A DNA stretch of 64,000 nucleotides from Mycteria americana (taxonomy: Eukaryota; Chordata; Aves; Ciconiiformes; Ciconiidae). The stretch lies in NCBI RefSeq assembly GCF_035582795.1, contig NC_134365.1, positions 210,892,387 to 210,956,386 of the forward strand. The letters are read 5' to 3'. The notes under the pieces were generated by a model. That model was not told the DNA's origin, made no database searches, and saw only the letters and a program-made list of their open reading frames with translations. Positions 62,801 through 64,000 of this stretch are shown piece after piece; the first letter of the stretch is position 1, and each line of letters opens with the position of its first letter. Both the position numbers and the translations under genes were made by a program.

Positions 62801-64000
62801 CCTTTATAGCAGATGCAAGAAAAAAAGTCAGAAATGGATCTTGATGGTATTAAAAAGCTACTTTCTAAAAACATTTTAAAACTTTAAAATCCACTGAAGA
62901 CCCTTTGCCCACCAGATTGCAATTGCTTGTTCTTAATTCAGGCTGCATAATTTTGTCTCAACTGATCTGTTTTTCTTCCCTCTGGTTCTCTCTAGTTCTC
63001 CCCCATCACTCTTACTGCTGTCTCTCCTTCCCCAGTCTCAGCTGGCAGGCAACACCCACTGCCCAAGTACAGCCTCCAGCTGCCAACCTCCACCTTACCC
63101 ACATTGCAATTACTTTATAAAGACCCATCCTTAGGCACTTTTAGGATCTCCTCTAGATGCCTCCTGCAATTGAAACATGATTTCATCTAAGAGACACCCA
63201 ACCAAGTAATTCCTGTCTCTTAGATGACTAGATTAGATGAATGATGAATAGATCAGATGAATTCTCAATGAATTCATTGCTTCAGCACCCAAACTATTCT
63301 CTCACTACAAACCAGTCCCTCCATAATTCATGGCCTTTGCTTTATAGAAGCAAACAGCAAAAAGCATACCACAGGCAAGTTAAGTATGGCAGAATGATGA
63401 GCTGATCATATTTTCCCCATAAACTAAGAACTACTGTGTGGATCTGGTGCAGCTCCATCCACTAGGTAGGGGATTCCCCCCCCCCTTTTTTTTTCTCCTG
63501 TTTAGTGCGTAGCTTTTGTTTTATCCCACCCTCTCCCCTCATCCAAATCTTCAACTTAATGGGATACAATTTAGTCTTGCAGACACTGGCAAGATGGTTC
63601 TCTTTCTTAGCAGCAGAAGTCTTCCCAAACTCTACCTACACTGATATGACAAGGTAGTGATGTTAAGCAATAGCCCAAATTTAAGTTGTTAGATCTGTCC
63701 AGAAAACAGAACATGGAAACAAGATGATCCAAGCACTTGCTAAGCTCAGATAACCCTAATATTATCTTGTTTTGCAACAGTGGATTAAGTGCCACAGTGG
63801 GGCCTCTCCTTATTACGATTAAGACTAAGTTAAAATCAGAATTACGTTAGATAATAAAGACTCACCTCAGTAAAAACATTACATTCAGGCTGATCCACAC
63901 ATGCTGGGTTATTGATTTTATCCTCCTTAATCTTCTCTTGGTTGGTATGTTCCATGTCTGATTCTGCAATACTGATGTCATTTGAGCTTACCAGAGTGAG
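59897..64000 (-). CDS. CEP295: Centrosomal protein 295, C-terminal part (6 exons, continues past the window)
   Basis: Exons in transcript order: 64000(open)-63866, 62684-62567, 62295-62092, 61541-61433, 60915-60816, 59944-59897. Phases agree at every junction. CEP295 (KIAA1731) is a centriolar wall protein needed to convert new centrioles into centrosomes. The visible part is the C-terminal ALMS motif: LQESFLKRKKNFIQKSLKRV in the third exon shown, then RLYNQLAEVKIRKEEKTRQE, ending KMLEKLRAKKTWKAP. This motif is shared with ALMS1 and C10orf90 and targets the centriole region. The first two exons shown are low-complexity and poorly conserved; for 62684-62567 the acceptor after TTTTGAAACAG was chosen because it alone joins the frame on both sides. 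Roughly the last 200 residues are here; the bulk of the gene lies beyond 64000. Confidence 0.93.
63475..63494 (+). repeat. Poly-C/poly-T tract
   Basis: About 11 C followed by about 9 T, in an intron of CEP295. Confidence 0.85.

Noticed and set aside
59897-64000. SCARNA9, which mammals carry in a CEP295 intron
   Set aside because: I scanned the minus-strand introns here for tandem C/D boxes and found none; it may lie beyond the window.

Overview
The window reads as vertebrate nuclear DNA, most likely from a bird. Introns are short, splice sites follow the GT-AG rule, three CpG islands sit at promoters, and the only dispersed repeats I recognise are CR1 LINEs. The gene order VSTM5 - MED17 - C11orf54 - TAF1D - CEP295 is the order known from human 11q21. 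All five genes were recognised from their protein sequence, and exon boundaries were placed by hand from splice signals and reading phase.

Layout: 1-8400 has no gene I can support. VSTM5 (+, coding 8862-14338) starts in a CpG island. Its 3' end faces that of MED17 (-, coding 31038-19301, 12 exons). About 0.6 kb beyond the MED17 start lies the 3' end of C11orf54 (-, coding 40562-31758, first untranslated exon near 43.4-43.5 kb). C11orf54 and TAF1D share a divergent CpG-island promoter at about 43.49-43.60 kb. TAF1D (+) has its coding exons at 45811-49235, followed by a long spliced non-coding tail to about 58.8 kb. The 3' end of CEP295 (-, six exons, 64000 down to 59897, open at the window edge) faces it.

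The most interesting part is the TAF1D tail. Reading it for structure gives eight candidate intronic snoRNAs: two C/D box (51199-51281, 54378-54449) and six H/ACA box (52993-53132, 53520-53652, 55407-55538, 56343-56480, 57127-57254, 57599-57732). Mammalian TAF1D is known to host the same numbers (SNORD5, SNORD6 and six SNORA genes). Two H/ACA copies are clear paralogs, and the two C/D RNAs carry overlapping antisense to one stretch of 28S rRNA. The TAF1D promoter combines a TATA-like box with a pyrimidine tract at the expected start, as in other snoRNA host genes. So one locus encodes a subunit of the RNA polymerase I factor SL1 and RNAs that modify the rRNA made by that polymerase.

Other notes: the last TAF1D coding exon seems to have lost one base, which cuts off an acidic C-terminus. 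A CR1 3' end in a C11orf54 intron keeps an open 157-codon frame. MED17 intron 8 holds a run of 26 G. No CRISPR array, tRNA, rRNA, retroviral element or toxin gene was seen.
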